The notes: a model not told the origin generated them from the letters alone. Shown: positions 49,523 to 62,671, numbered from the stretch's first letter. The stretch is 64,000 nt of DNA from Psoroptes ovis (GCA_002943765.1 PQWQ01000005.1:124001-188000); one strand, 5' to 3'. Made by a program: numbers and translations.

Positions 49523-50922
49523 TTGAATACACATTCGAATTTCGAATACATTCCAACACAAAAACCATAGTTATAGATTCTTGCCGATAGTTGGCAGCAC
49601 ATGTCATCGTTGAAGAAGAAAAAAAATTGGTTTCACCATTCTCATATTTCTATGCCACTACTACTTTCTAGTAGTTTGTCACAAGCAATTAAAAGCAGAG
49701 CTGTGATTGGCTAATCGCGATGCGTTGATACGCAGTGGAAACTATGTAGATGTAGAAATGTTTCAACAAAAAAGAAGGAGCACAAAAAACAGTTGAATAG
49801 CAGCATGGGAGAAATTAATTTCGACTGCATTGTTTTGCTGCTAGCAAATTTTGAACGAAAAAAAATTTTTTTTTTTTGTGAATCCATTGTCAATTATAAT
49901 TCTTCAGCAAAATTTCACATTCATTGAGAATTGGAAAAAAGATACACCACAAAAAACCATCAACCGACTTATTGAGAGAAATAATTTTCTTAACGAATTG
50001 ATGATTGGCATTCAAAGAAGCAATTCCACCATTCGACTTCAGATACATTTCTTCGATTATTGAGAAATTTCGACAAGAAACAAAAATCGAAATTGTTTTT
50101 TCATGGGTCCAGCCGGCCAAAATCGGATCATCACAACCGAACTTATACGAATCCAAATGTGAGAACCCACAAAATCTCCAATCATTTCACATAAGAAATT
50201 TTCAATTTTTGTGCCGTGAATTTGCTTAGTGAATTTCTTAGTGTATTTCTTGGATATTTCTTAAGATATTTGATTCATATTTTGTGTTTGTGAATATACG
50301 ATAATTGTGCTCGTGTTTTTTTTCTATTTTTCACTGTGTATGCTTGCTTAAAATAGAATTAATTGATCATCATCATCATCGTAATTTGACTTATTTCAGC
50401 CAACAGAATTTTGTAAAATCTATTCATTATTTCTACACATTCCAATTATTAGTCAATTAAATTTAGTGTGTGCTCTTATTTATTTTTTGGTTGATTTTTC
50501 TTAAATTTTTCAATCCCAACACAAGAAATTATCAATTTGGTCCTTGTCACAAAAGTAAGTGTGTACCAGAAAATTTTGTCATATGAATTGCTGATGATCT
50601 TGTTTTCATTCGACCGCATTCATTGGTCGGGCGTATTTCACCGAGCCCAAAGATTTTCCAAAGTGGCATTTTTGCTTTGTTTTCCTTTAAGTTCCTTGTA
50701 ATGTATGTGTTCTATGTTTTGATTGGTCATTTTTAGATCATTTTGACTTGTCTTTTTCTTGTCATTATTATTATCCACTAGTCCAAATGATTCCTTGTAT
50801 TATTCAAAATTCTTTTGTTGCGCCTGTTCCCCACACCAAATGGATCAATTCTATATATGAATATTTATAAATAAAATGCTGCATTATGTTATATTGCAGT
50901 AGATTTTCTTTCTGCTGAAAAA

Positions 50923-51009
50923 TACTAGATTGTCCAAAAAGTTTTTGCCGATTTTATCGGAAGAAAATCATTGGAAAATCGACTAGAATTTTTCGGACAA
51001 TCTAATAGT
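50923..51009. mobile_element. Family-1 palindromic element, loop class A, inverted
   Basis: Arms CTAGATTGTCCAAAAAGTTT / GAATTTTTCGGACAATCTAA; loop ATCGGAAGAAAATCATTGGA. Confidence 0.87.
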
Positions 51010-52493
51010 TTCAATATAATTTATTTTGGTCCCCATATATGAAGCGAAACAATTCATTTATCATTTTTTATTTTTATGAATAAAAATATCAGTAAAATTA
51101 ACATTAAATTCTCATTAACAATATTGGTATCAGCATGAATATTCCTTCAGAAAAAAATGGAAGATAATTCACTATTTATCCAAATTGAATCAAATGCCAT
51201 CAATGTTTCCTCTTAAAGTCTGCGATGATTTCTATTAAATTGTAAACTTTTCATATTAAATCTAATGTAAACTTTCGAATAAAACCTGGTTAAAAATTCC
51301 AGCATGAAAAAAAATGGTTGCAATTGAAAATACCATAAAATACAAAATCGAAAGAAAATATTTTATTTGATTGAACAATTTTTCTGTTTAAATTGTCACA
51401 TATTTCTGCAAAGGCTATTGTCAATGCAAATAAATAAAAATAACAATAAAAAACGATTTCAAAGGTAAATGGTTGTTTTGAAAATGTAAATTTTTCATGA
51501 ACATTCTCCTCATAATGTTATGCTTGGCTTAGCTTTGCTTTTTACCCAAAAGCTTATTTAGTTGGTCGGTCGGTCGATTGTCGATTGCTTGGTTGGCTTT
51601 ACAATGATTGACCATTCATTCATTCATATACGTACACAACCGACAGGTTTCTATCTATCTTTTTCAGGTACTAAAATGAATTGAAAATTTAAACTATATG
51701 ACCACCACCTTCAACCTTCGAGCAGATGGCTTGTTAAGATGAGGGTTCTTTCGGGGTTTGAAGGTCTTTGCAAATCATGAAAAAATAAGAAAAATCTGCC
51801 ATTTTGAACAGGAACAATTATTTTCTATCTGAAACGGTGGCCAATATGTAAATTTCATTATGAATATATGTGTTTGTAGAGTTTAAAATCATAAAAAATG
51901 ACAGGTAAACATTCAAAAAACGACCATGTTTTAGAATTATTCTTTTTTCAGGCTTTCTTGGTGATCCTTTGATTACCAAGATTTTTACAAGTCTCTAAGC
52001 ACTAAAATGAACAATTTTCAAATTCGATAATCAAATAAACATATCTAATCTTAATCTTGATTATCCTAATTGATAATTCATTATATTTATGCACTAATTA
52101 ACATTCATCAATTGTCCTTGTTATGAAATCAATCAATGGTAGTGATGAGTATAAATTGATTACTCAAATAGAATACTATATTCAAATATATCCAAAAATA
52201 AACCTTCCATATTTACTTCAACTATTGGAAATATGTAAAAACAATAGATCAGCTGTGTGTGAGTGAGTTTGCCCTTAATTATCAATTTGACAAAACCGAA
52301 ACCTGAAATGAAAAGTTTATCCAAAAATAAATATTACATTGATTCATCATTACTTGTCCAAAATAATCTGCGATTAGAATTAGCAATCAGTGATTTCTGA
52401 TCAATTTTCGAATGATAAATTTTGTCATATTGAGTGCAGCCATTGAGTGATTTGAATCAAAATTTAAATTTTAAATTGAATTGTATTTGAATT

Positions 52494-52581
52494 TTATTTG
52501 GTTGTCCGGAAAGTTTTTGCCGGTTTTAATTGTAGAAAATCATTGGAAAATCGGCAAAAGCTTTTCGGATAATCTAATATA
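52494..52581. mobile_element. Family-1 palindromic element, loop class A, inverted
   Basis: Arms TTGGTTGTCCGGAAAGTTTT / AAGCTTTTCGGATAATCTAA; loop TTGTAGAAAATCATTGGAAA. Confidence 0.87.
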
Positions 52582-53096
52582 ATTAAATGTATGAAAATTT
52601 AGCATCAATCAATCAATTCAAACTCGAAATTATGATAACAATAAAAACGTAAACCGTAATTAAATTGTTTAATTATTTTCCGGTTTTCAATTATTTTCAA
52701 TTATTTTAATTAATTAAATTTTTTTTTGCTTTAAATTGAAATCATTGAATGAAATTGACCGATTGATTGATCATTTCAGTGATTGATTTCTTTTCTCTTT
52801 TGTCTCTGTTTTTGTCTTTAAAATTACTGATTAATTCAATTTTTCTTATTTTTAGATTTTCTTAAAATTTTCATTGTGGTTATTTCATTTCGCGGTTTTG
52901 TTTTACATCCGAAAATCCTCGAGAAAATCCCCATCAATCATATTCGCATACACATTCGAACTAAAACATCGGATTTCGAATCAATCAAAAAACAAAGAAA
53001 AATCTTAAATTTTCATCTTAAATTTCAAATCACTTTAAATAATACAACAGCATCATCGATCGATCAATCATTTGAATTTTGTCAGTGAAGCAAAAA

Positions 53097-53331
53097 ATGG
53101 AGCCAAAATTATCAACAACACAATCAACAATCAATGATTGTACCGAAAATGATCATTGTATTTCAAATATGAATCCTTTGAACCCTAATAATAATCAAAA
53201 ATTAAATGAAAAATTATTTCATTTCAAAGAGTTGAAAAATTTAAAAATGTATCATATTTATCATATTGGAATACTATTATCAACAATTATAATGGCCAAT
53301 ATTTGTTTTATGGTGGCTGCTGTAGCAGCAG
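53097..53331 (+). CDS. Probable first coding exon of an unidentified membrane or secreted protein
   Basis: ATG GAG at 53097 with an in-frame TGA at 53073 upstream; 78 codons plus one base, then the perfect donor CAG|GTAAGT, phase 1. The peptide starts with a polar Asn/Thr-rich segment and ends in a hydrophobic stretch, about 54-77 (IGILLSTIIMANICFMVAAV), which would act as a signal peptide or anchor. An acceptor at 52,854-52,855 could begin the exon, giving a 241-base 5' UTR part. No following exon is recognisable up to 64,000. Length (235 bases from ATG), phase and layout mirror turtle exon 1, which suggests another long-intron surface-protein gene, but the family is unknown. Confidence 0.55.
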
Positions 53332-53434
53332 GTAAGTGGTTTTTCTTATTTATAAAAGTGTTTTAAATAGTTTTCATTAATTCCTTGAGATGTTTTACTG
53401 AGTTATCATCTTAGAGACATATATTTGTTTCAAG

Positions 53435-53518
53435 TATTAGGCTGTCCGTAAAGTTTTTGCCGATTATATCGTAGAAAATAATTGGAAAATCGGCAAAAAC
53501 TTTACGGACAACCTAACC
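53435..53518. mobile_element. Family-1 palindromic element, loop class A, inverted
   Basis: Arms GGCTGTCCGTAAAGTTTTTG / CAAAAACTTTACGGACAACC match almost perfectly, including a shared GTAAAG/CTTTAC change. Confidence 0.9.
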
Positions 53519-54048
53519 TTTTGGTGTTGGTTTCAATATTATTATGTCCCTTTGCATTTTTCCTAATTTTCCAAATTTAAAATCGTCAGTCATTTTGATT
53601 GAATCAAAAATCCAAAATTGAACGGCCCTTATTGTTCACACGATTTTTTTTTCGCTGACAAATTCAAATGCAGCATTTGCATTTGAAAAAATTGAAATTT
53701 GAACAATAAAAATGAATGTGTGTTGTGATATTATTGTGATTTGAACACATTACATTCAAATAAAAATGAATACATTTTTAGGGTTCAAATTCAATTCATT
53801 GTGCCATGTGTGTTTCTGCATCAAAGTTGTTTTATTGTTGTTGTTTAACGCTTTGTTTGATTGTCTGAATATCAGTTTTGCATATGAAACGTTTGAGCTT
53901 TGACCATTTTGATTTCCTCTCAGATTTATTTGTTCAAAATTTCTGAGAAATATATCCAATTATGTAAATTGATTTGAATAACACTACTATCATCAATATA
54001 AGCCGATAGATTCAAAAATAACAACAAAAAGAAACCATTAAAATTATA

Positions 54049-54135
54049 TATCAGGGTTGTCCGAAAAGTTTTTGCCGATTTTATCGTGGGCGATTATGAG
54101 AAAATCGGCAAAAACTTTTCGGACTGCCCAATATA
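54049..54135. mobile_element. Family-1 palindromic element, loop class B
   Basis: Arms GGTTGTCCGAAAAGTTTTTG / CAAAAACTTTTCGGACTGCC; loop TATCGTGGGCGATTATGAGA. Confidence 0.88.
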
Positions 54136-54801
54136 ATTCTCATTTTACGATTACCAATTATTCCCAAATAAATATTCCCTATTTCATTGAATCCAACATG
54201 AAATGGATCGCATGAAGGCAAATGTATCGGGCATCATGCATCAATTTATTTTCATTTATGATCAGTGTATAAACTTTGAAAAAATTTATTAATTGATTTT
54301 TCGAAAAATATTCCATTATTTGTTTGAATGAATTTGGATGTGAATTCAAAATACCATTCAAGCAAAGATCATTCAACCAATCCTTATAAGCTGATAAATC
54401 TATTTTATTTCGAATCAAATGGTATGGTCTAAAGCTTTAGCAGAATAAGTGTGTGTGTATAAAGTGAATGTGATGTGTATTTCCGATACATATTATACTC
54501 CAAATGACAGAGTTTTCCTAAATTTCAAAGTCAAAGCATCATTTCATATCATCATTATATGTCCATTCATCAGTCATAAGCCATTAAATGTTGATCATAG
54601 ATGATATATTTAAGTATGTTTTAATGGTCGAAGGTTTTCTACCATTCTTTTAATTATATTCGAGGGTTGTGATGATGAATCATTGACTTGAAATGTTTGT
54701 ATTTGTCATTGTTTATTTGAATGTTTTTTTTTTCGATTGAAATATATGAAATGAAATATTTCATTGTTATTGTTTCCAATGAAAAAATAGTCATTAAAAT
54801 A

Positions 54802-54887
54802 TATTAGGTTGTCCGGAAAGTTTTGGCCGGTTATATTGTAGAAAATCATTGGAAAAATCGGCAAAAACTTTTCATACAACTTAATAG
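54802..54887. mobile_element. Family-1 palindromic element, loop class A, inverted
   Basis: Arms TTAGGTTGTCCGGAAAGTTT / AACTTTTCATACAACTTAAT; loop TATTGTAGAAAATCATTGGA. Confidence 0.87.
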
Positions 54888-56235
54888 ATGATTAACATAT
54901 AGATATTTGAATTGAAATATATAAATGCCTATCAGATCATCATCATCCATTTCAATTCAATTGTCATGGATTCGATGACATCCAACAAGTCTATCCATTT
55001 ATATTCAAATTGTTTGATTGTCAGTGTTTCTGTTTCTCACATTTCAATTCAAAATAAATATTGGAAAATGAAGATTTTTCCACAAACATTTGAATTGTCA
55101 TTTGACGATAAAAAATTTCTTGAAATTTGTCTTTCGGGGCTGACAGATGTTTTGATATGTTTATTTATGTATTTATTCATAGAATATGATGAACCCATCC
55201 ATTATCGATACGTTTCTTGGAACTTTTCAGATTGAAAATTGTTCTCAAAATCAAGGAAGACGTCAAATCGATGAAAAATTTCAAAATAATTTATTTATAT
55301 CATTTGATCAAATTCAATTCAGTATTTATGAATGACGACGATATCATCATCATTCAAAAACAATTGTTTATGAATGAATATATCAAAAAACGCGTAAAGG
55401 TTAAGCCTCATTAACTTTTTTTTCAAAAATTTCAATGAATGAGAATGATTGTTCTATTCAATATTCAATGATTATGATTATTATCATTTTTGAAATCGTT
55501 GATAAGAATTTTTCAATTTGACAACTATGACAATGGAAATTCATTGATTTTTTTCCCAGCAAAGAATTTTTTGAATGCGTGTGGCTTCACATTTCAAAGT
55601 TTTGAATATGTAAAATTTGGTTCACTTGTCACCACATATAAATTGAATGATTTATGAATTTGATTAATAAATAAATGAGAAAAATTCAGGAATTTCGATT
55701 AGCAGAATTTCAATTGTTCCATGAGAATAATTTGATCCGGTTTTCGTTGTAAATATCAATTTAAATCATCTACTTATTTGAAGGTTCAATCATATGAATA
55801 GAACATTCTTGATGAGCGTATGAGTCATCATTCGATAAATACATAATACTACCAAAAATATCAAAACTTTCAATGAGAAAAAATTGAACAGATGCATCCA
55901 TAAATAAATGGATTAAAATTGATTATAATCGATTTATTATGGGATAAATCATGGATATATTTCGAATCAATTATCCTTAAATCGTGATTATTCTATGATT
56001 CAATTCAATTTTCAGAGTAAATGATGATTGTTTTAATTTCAAGCATTTTTGAATGCGAATCTTTAAGCAATACACAGGTGGTGTTTGTGTTGTGTGACAA
56101 CAATCACACATTGAATTCAATGATCCAATAATGATGTCCCATGTGCATTGACACCAATCCTCAAGCATAATGAATTTCATTTTCCATGAATTTTGGTTTA
56201 ATCTTCGTGATTGAAATTGAATTTTCGTTTGCAAA

Positions 56236-56321
56236 TATTAGATTGTCCGCAAAGTTTTTGCCGGTTATATCGTAGAAAATAATTCGGAAATCGGCCGAGA
56301 ACTTTTCAGATAACCTAATAC
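56236..56321. mobile_element. Family-1 palindromic element, loop class A, inverted
   Basis: Arms TTAGATTGTCCGCAAAGTTT / AACTTTTCAGATAACCTAAT; loop ATATCGTAGAAAATAATTCG. Confidence 0.87.
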
Positions 56322-57068
56322 ATTGGGGACATGCAAATACATGGGTTCCATGAAATGGTGATGCAACGGTGGGTGTGTAAGTCTCTTGGAATAAATTTAT
56401 ATGCAAACATTAGTCCTGAAAAAAAGTGTAAACATTTTGATTTATGGTTTTATTCAATTTTGGTAATATTCAATATTTGCATTGCATATACAGCGAACAT
56501 ATGTGCCCATTCATTCCAGAGATTATAGTATTTTCACATAACTAATATAAATTCATAATAAATCTTTTTGTGTTGTTCAATTTTTTTCTCCGTCCACAAA
56601 ATATGGATTATGCCATATTTTGTTTTGTATGCTCCATAATAATCAATTTTTCAATAGCCCTGCGGGCTTTTAAGGCTCAAGCATCCGCAAAATATTATTA
56701 ACCACAATCTGTGCAGCTATTTTACAGGCTATAACCTTTTCGAACCTTTGTAAACGAATCGAAAGCATTCAACATCCTTTGTGATTGATCATAACCGATT
56801 TGTGAATGAACATAATCAGCCCAAACGTTCATATCGAGTGGTGGTCAGTCCATAATGTGGTTTATGTCGACCAATGTCAAAGATTTTCTCTGGATGCAAA
56901 TTCGGATTTGGAAAAACTCTGATCATATATTTAAAATGTTGTTGACCTTTGAATGCCCGAAAAATGGTCATTCTTCTTCTATTCATGGAAAAGTTTCATT
57001 TTATTTTCTTATTTTTATTTTGATTGATTGCAACTTAGAAATGAATTGAATATATTTGTTCTTATTAT

Positions 57069-57193
57069 TTACAAGGTTTCAAGTTTTTATTCAGAGTTTT
57101 AAAGTTGATTTTCGTAGTTTTCAAATGGAATTTCAAATAGTAAAATTATAAAATTAAATTGCAAAACTACCAATTAAAACTTTAAACCCTGAA
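57069..57193. mobile_element. Family-2 inverted-repeat element
   Basis: Left end TACAAGGTTTCAAGTTTTTA, right end AATTAAAACTTTAAACCCTG; internal TTTTCGTAGTTTT as in the other copies. Confidence 0.8.
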
Positions 57194-57533
57194 TGATTGG
57201 TTCAGTCCACCAAATGGTTTTAATTGTATGTTTCCCGGTTTACATAAGTTTCAAAGATATGAAATGAAATAAAACTAAAATTTGAATCAATTGTTTTGCC
57301 ATTTTCAATTACTAAATATGATGCTGTTGTTTGATTGTTCAATTGTTCATATCCAAGAGATCAATCAATAGACATCTAAACAGCATGAATTTTTCATTGA
57401 GAAAAATTGTTCAGATAGCCAAAGATTGATTGATTGATTTGTAATTAGTCGAATATTATCGATCGGAATCGATTGTCATTCATTCGATTTGTCATTCATT
57501 ATTTGATCTAATTGATTGATTTCGATTAAAAAA

Positions 57534-57620
57534 TATTAAGTTGTCCGAAAAGTTCTTGCCGATTTTTTAATGATTTTCTACGAAATAACCGGCAAAAAAT
57601 TTTCGGACAACCTAAATATT
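57534..57620. mobile_element. Family-1 palindromic element, loop class A
   Basis: Arms TTAAGTTGTCCGAAAAGTTC / AATTTTCGGACAACCTAAAT; loop AATGATTTTCTACGAAATAA. Confidence 0.9.
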
Positions 57621-59442
57621 TCTTTGATCGATTGATTGATTATCATTATTGATTGATCGGAACTGAGTGCCTGAATAAATGAATTGCCTTTCATTATCTG
57701 AAAGTTAATCGCGACACAGAAGTTGTCCCAATCAATCAAATTCGGACGCTGCTACTGACTTTAAATTTCAAAATTTATAATCTGATATATCGATAAAATG
57801 AAATGATGAATGTCTCACACATTGTTTGAATCTCAATTTAAAATTCAGTTTTTATTTTTAGATGAATCCATTTATTTGATTCCAATTTATATTTGTCCGG
57901 CGGATGTTTGAATAAATGAATTTATGATTTTTATTGAGAATGACTTTGGTCACGTGTTTCAAATATTTGGGCATGAATTACTTATTAATTCATTCAGTCA
58001 CTCGCTCAAAAACTATTTTTTGAGTAATGATTAATGGATAATCTGTCTATGCTAGCATACAGTTGTGATCAAACCATGATAGAAATGACTTTCTATTCGA
58101 TAATACAAACAATAATTTCGGGTTCGGTTTGCTTTGTACTTATTTCGCACATTTTTTGGTGTTTAATCTGAATTTTGATCATCAAATTGAAATTATTCAA
58201 GTGAAAGTGGTGTAAAAACAAATAAATGCTTATCTTTATCAAATCTAAAAATAACTTACCCATCATTCAAAGTATGATTATTATTACTCCGTAATAATAA
58301 TGATTTCTTAATAATTAATTGTTAACCTCTTAATTATTTAAGTGCAAAAATATTTGCACCTTTTCGAGTGAATTGATTCAAAATTTTAATTGTTGATTTG
58401 TTCAATTTGAAATTTCAATGTTTATTAATGTTTTATTTTAAATAAACCAATGAATTGTTTTCCAATTTAAGATACATTTAAAACTATTTAAAGGTGCGGT
58501 ATTGTTATTATAATTTCCATTTGAAGGTTAGTTGTGAAATCAATAAAATTATTTCCGTTTTTGGAACCCAGAAAACAGTAGCAATCTATTTCGGTGAAAA
58601 ATTTTCATATGATACAAATGTTCAAAGCAAACATTCAATTAATAAATGGCTGGATAAGTCCACTCGGGTTTTCCATTATGCTCATTTTGATAATTGAATC
58701 AAAATCATTCAAAAATGGTTTATTCCATTGAGAATTTCAAAATATTTAATTTTCCCATTCGGTGGAACCATTCAATGATGACATATCATTTAAAAAATTC
58801 GGTTAATTGAATGAGAATTATCGAAATGAGTGTTTATGAGTGTTTTTTCACATTTTTGATTCAATAATTGTTATCCAATAATTTTTGCTTTGACACATTT
58901 TTCGTTTGTTGACATTTGATAATGTGTCAACAACGACCACAAGGCTAAAGCTCGTGACCTTGTCATTTAAGCATTTTCTATTCATTTAATATGAAATTTT
59001 TCAAAAATGATGAATCTTTGAAATCGATACACTTGGTTGGCAAAATACACACGAAAATGCTTAGTCTTAAACATCTGTTTTTGGAAACAAAAACTATAAT
59101 CCATTTCATATTTATATGTTGGTTAGGATGGTATTTGTTGTCGGATTTGTTGGCCACAGTTTCCAATGGCCAATGATTCAAACTTGATATACTTAAGAAA
59201 TCGTTTTGAGAAACATTCATAAATCTTAATTGTCTTAAGAATACTTCAATTGTAAAATGTTATTTTAGCCAAAAATAATGATAATAATATCCAATACTTT
59301 ATTATTGTTTATTTTCTGCAGATGTTTTTCAATTGAAATTTGGTGATATTCACTCTACAGTTATGACAATATTTTGTTACTATTTTTATACAGCGAAGAA
59401 TTCTCTCTCTCTCTTTGAAAATGATTACTTGTGAATATACTT

Positions 59443-59529
59443 ATATTAAGTTGTCCGAAAAGTTTTTGCCGATTATATCGTAGAAAATCATTCGGAAAAT
59501 CGGCAAGAACTTATCGAACAACCTAATAC
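59443..59529. mobile_element. Family-1 palindromic element, loop class A, inverted
   Basis: Arms TTAAGTTGTCCGAAAAGTTT / AACTTATCGAACAACCTAAT; loop ATATCGTAGAAAATCATTCG. Confidence 0.9.
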
Positions 59530-59881
59530 TTGTATTTTTTTAAAAATTGAAACTTTTCAATAACTTTTTTCACAACGAATTTTGCATGCGAACCATTTGA
59601 ATGATAGCCACTGTCCACGAAAAGATAATCCTCGAGATATCCATTAGATTATTATTATTATAATAATAATAATGATCGCTTGGGTGGCCTAATGTTGAAG
59701 CATATATTTATATCATTATTATTATTATTATTGCCATCATTCAACACTTGTGTCTGTGTGTACCTTGTTATGCCTTTGTGAATATAAACTGATGATTATA
59801 ATGATCATGGCCCATTATAATTTTATTTTTCTCCAAAACAAAAATGACATAACAAATTGATAAATAAATGAATAAATGAAA

Positions 59882-60005
59882 TACACGGTTTAAAGTTTTA
59901 ATTCATAGTTTTAAAATTTAATTTCATAATTTTACCATTTAAAATTCCGATTCAAAACTACGAAAATCAATTTTAAAACTACAAATGAAAACTTTAAACC
60001 CTGTA
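59882..60005. mobile_element. Family-2 inverted-repeat element
   Basis: TA-flanked: left TACACGGTTTAAAGTTTTAA, right GAAAACTTTAAACCCTGTA; arms of about 28 bases pair well. Confidence 0.82.
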
Positions 60006-60713
60006 ATAATGACTGATAATGATTATTATTATTATTATTATAATCATTATAATCATTTATCTATTACTAATGACAATTCGTTACTTACTCTTGGTAAATT
60101 GCATATTACTACTCCTATTCTCATTGTTAGTATTAATGATATGAAATGATCGTTGAATTTACCCTGCAATTTTCAATTCAAGGTAAATTCAATTGAAGTT
60201 CCATGCTATCTCATGCCATGATATTCTATGCTTAATGATCATAATTTGAATTGACCACGTTTTCTCATTGAAATTCTGATTTTGAAGAAATGTTGGAATA
60301 TTGATCCTTCTTTTGAATAAAAGGCTATAGGTGTTGTGTCTATATTCAATGCTTTAAGCATCTTGCATTGTGCTAAATGGTGAAAAAGACAAAGAACAAT
60401 TTTAAAACCATTATCCCAAAGCATGCACCTATGAATTATTATTATTTCTATTATCATCTCCTTAGAGCTCATTCTTTGACAGGAGATGACCTTTGGTTTT
60501 ACAGGATTTTGTTCAAAAAAAATCAGTTTAAAATTGATTGAATAATCATTTTTAATATTTGTTTTTCGAATAAAATATAAGCCAAATTTCATTTTGAAAA
60601 TTTCATGCTTTAAAATATATGAAAATATTTGCCAAAAATAATAATTTTTTACGGTAAATTTGTGAATGAAATTGTGTATTTAAATACAAATGAAAAAAAA
60701 GCATAGAAAAAAT

Positions 60714-60801
60714 ATGTTGGGCTGTCCGAAAAGTTTTCGCCGGTTTTCTTGATGATTTTCTACGATATAATCGGCAAAAACTTTGCGGGCAACCTAAAAT
60801 A
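60714..60801. mobile_element. Family-1 palindromic element, loop class A
   Basis: Arms TTGGGCTGTCCGAAAAGTTT / AAACTTTGCGGGCAACCTAA; loop TGATGATTTTCTACGATATA. Confidence 0.88.
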
Positions 60802-61061
60802 ATGATACAAATTTTATTTTTGTTTATTTATTCATTCATTCGCTTTATATTTATGTATTGTTTCGGTGAATTTTCGGTTGTTGTTGATGAATTTTAATGA
60901 TAAACAAATAAACAAAAAAATGAACAGTCAAAATATCATTTATTTGTGATGAGGAGCAATAGTAAAAATGTTGTATTTTTACGATGGAAAATGTTTAAAT
61001 GAAAACAACAACACCACCCATCATAAATGTGCGTATGACCCTTGATGTTTTTGAGGTCTAT

Positions 61062-61150
61062 TTATTTAGGTTGTCCGGAAAGTTTTTGCCGGTTACATCG
61101 GTAGGAAGTTATCGTAGAAAATCGGCAAGAACTTTTCGGACAACCTAATA
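61062..61150. mobile_element. Family-1 palindromic element, mixed loop
   Basis: Arms TTAGGTTGTCCGGAAAGTTT / AACTTTTCGGACAACCTAAT. The loop carries ATCGGTAGGAAGTTATCGTAG, combining class A- and B-like pieces. Confidence 0.87.
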
Positions 61151-62584
61151 TTTATTTATATGTTTTTATCATGATTTTTGATTTGCTTCTGTTGTTTTCA
61201 CAATTGAATATATTAAATATGTATTTTTGCCATTTGAAAAAATGAATTTTCAAGCTTTCCTCTGTCTTGAATATGTCCATTCGATTCAATTCCTTAATTT
61301 CAATGGATGTTTAATGAATAGAGTTTTGAAGGTTAACGCAGTCTTTCTTTTTCAATATTTTTCTTTCTAAGAAAAGTTAAAACAAGTCTTAATTAACACA
61401 CAGAGAAATAAGTATGTATGAAGTATGGGTCAATGGCCCTTTTCGCAGGTTTCAAACCTATTCATTCATTTGGTGAATGAATAATAAAAATGGATTATTA
61501 TTCATATACATTTTTACTGGGTAAAATTTTGCTTTGAACTAATATCAGACTGCTCGTAAAGTTGACTTAACTGAGCCAAAAATTCAAATTGAAAATCGAT
61601 TCAATTTTGATTTCCGAACTAGCAATCACATGTCACATTCAAATAATTGAATTATGAATTATAGAATAAACGAAATCAATCGAATTTATATACCAAAACT
61701 ATTAACATAATAATAGTTTTGAATCGCTTGTCTTGAATTTCAAATCCAATTTTTCAATCCGAAATTTGAAATTTTCTATAATTTCACATTTTCATTCAAG
61801 CACACATTGTTGAAAGGCAAGATTCTGACAAGATTTGTGATCAAATATTCTCATACACATTAAAAGTTTTTGGTGATTCGAATCGTATTGCATTTTTACA
61901 TAATAATTGTATATTTTGATATCCATGAAAAGTTTCACATGGGTTCTACTAATACTTGTCGATTTGCCACTCTACATAAATATTACATTCAAAAGTTGAA
62001 ATGTAATTGATAATCAATCAATCAAAATATCAATTATATTTATGAATAATGATTCGGCAATGCTTTGAAATCCATTATTCATTCTTAAAATTGATATAAA
62101 TTCATGCATAGATTTTGAATTGAAACAAAAACCATGATTGTTCAAAATGTCCAATTCATAATTGATATTGTTTGTACAGAAATGTTTCAATATGAATATT
62201 TCAAAGAATAAATCACACAATTCATATATTTAGTATTGTTACTAACAATGTGATACAAATATTGTCCAGGATCAATGGCGCCTACACCTGGCGTGATATT
62301 TTTTCTTTTTCAACACTTCAATTGTACAAAATTTAAATCAACAATTTCAATCATCCATTTAATAATATCTCTCTGCATTCAGATAACAATGACTCGGGCC
62401 AATATTTGATTTGATGATATCGTAAAAATGGCTATTTTTATTATTAATCCAAGTGTTGATGATCTTTTTATTATCATTCAAATGATTCTATTTTGTATTG
62501 AGATAAGGAAATTCCTTTACATTCATTCAAATCTTCACTTTTGGTTGTGTTATTTCATGAAATGTGATTTATGATATTGAATGT

Positions 62585-62671
62585 ATATTAGGTTGTCCCA
62601 TAAGTTCTTGCCGTTTTTAGAATTGAAAAAATTTAAAAAACGACAAGAACTTATGGGACAACCTAATATAT
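62585..62671. mobile_element. Family-1 palindromic element, loop class C, inverted
   Basis: Ends TTAGGTTGTCCCATAAGTTC / AACTTATGGGACAACCTAAT are exact inverted repeats and the inner arms GCCGTTTTT / AAAAACG(A)C nearly so; possibly one of the youngest copies. Confidence 0.9.

Larger units (their letters stand above)
47868..53096. other. Gene-free stretch of about 5.2 kb upstream of the 53,097 exon
   Basis: No convincing coding region. It holds one family-2 element (48,341), two family-1 palindromes (50,923 and 52,494), an ATC repeat near 48,640 and a 10-base C run near 49,512. A possible non-coding exon could end at the strong donor AAAA|GTAAGT (50,554) and splice to the acceptor TTATTTTTAG at 52,855; this is inference. 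Confidence 0.4.

Noticed and set aside
60239..60592. 117-aa minus-strand ORF
   Set aside because: AT-driven composition, no recognisable motif, no convincing splice context; probably open by chance in non-coding DNA.
62014..62220. 68-aa minus-strand ORF, rather protein-like
   Set aside because: No start context, no homologue I recognise and no neighbouring exon; listed only as non-coding for now.
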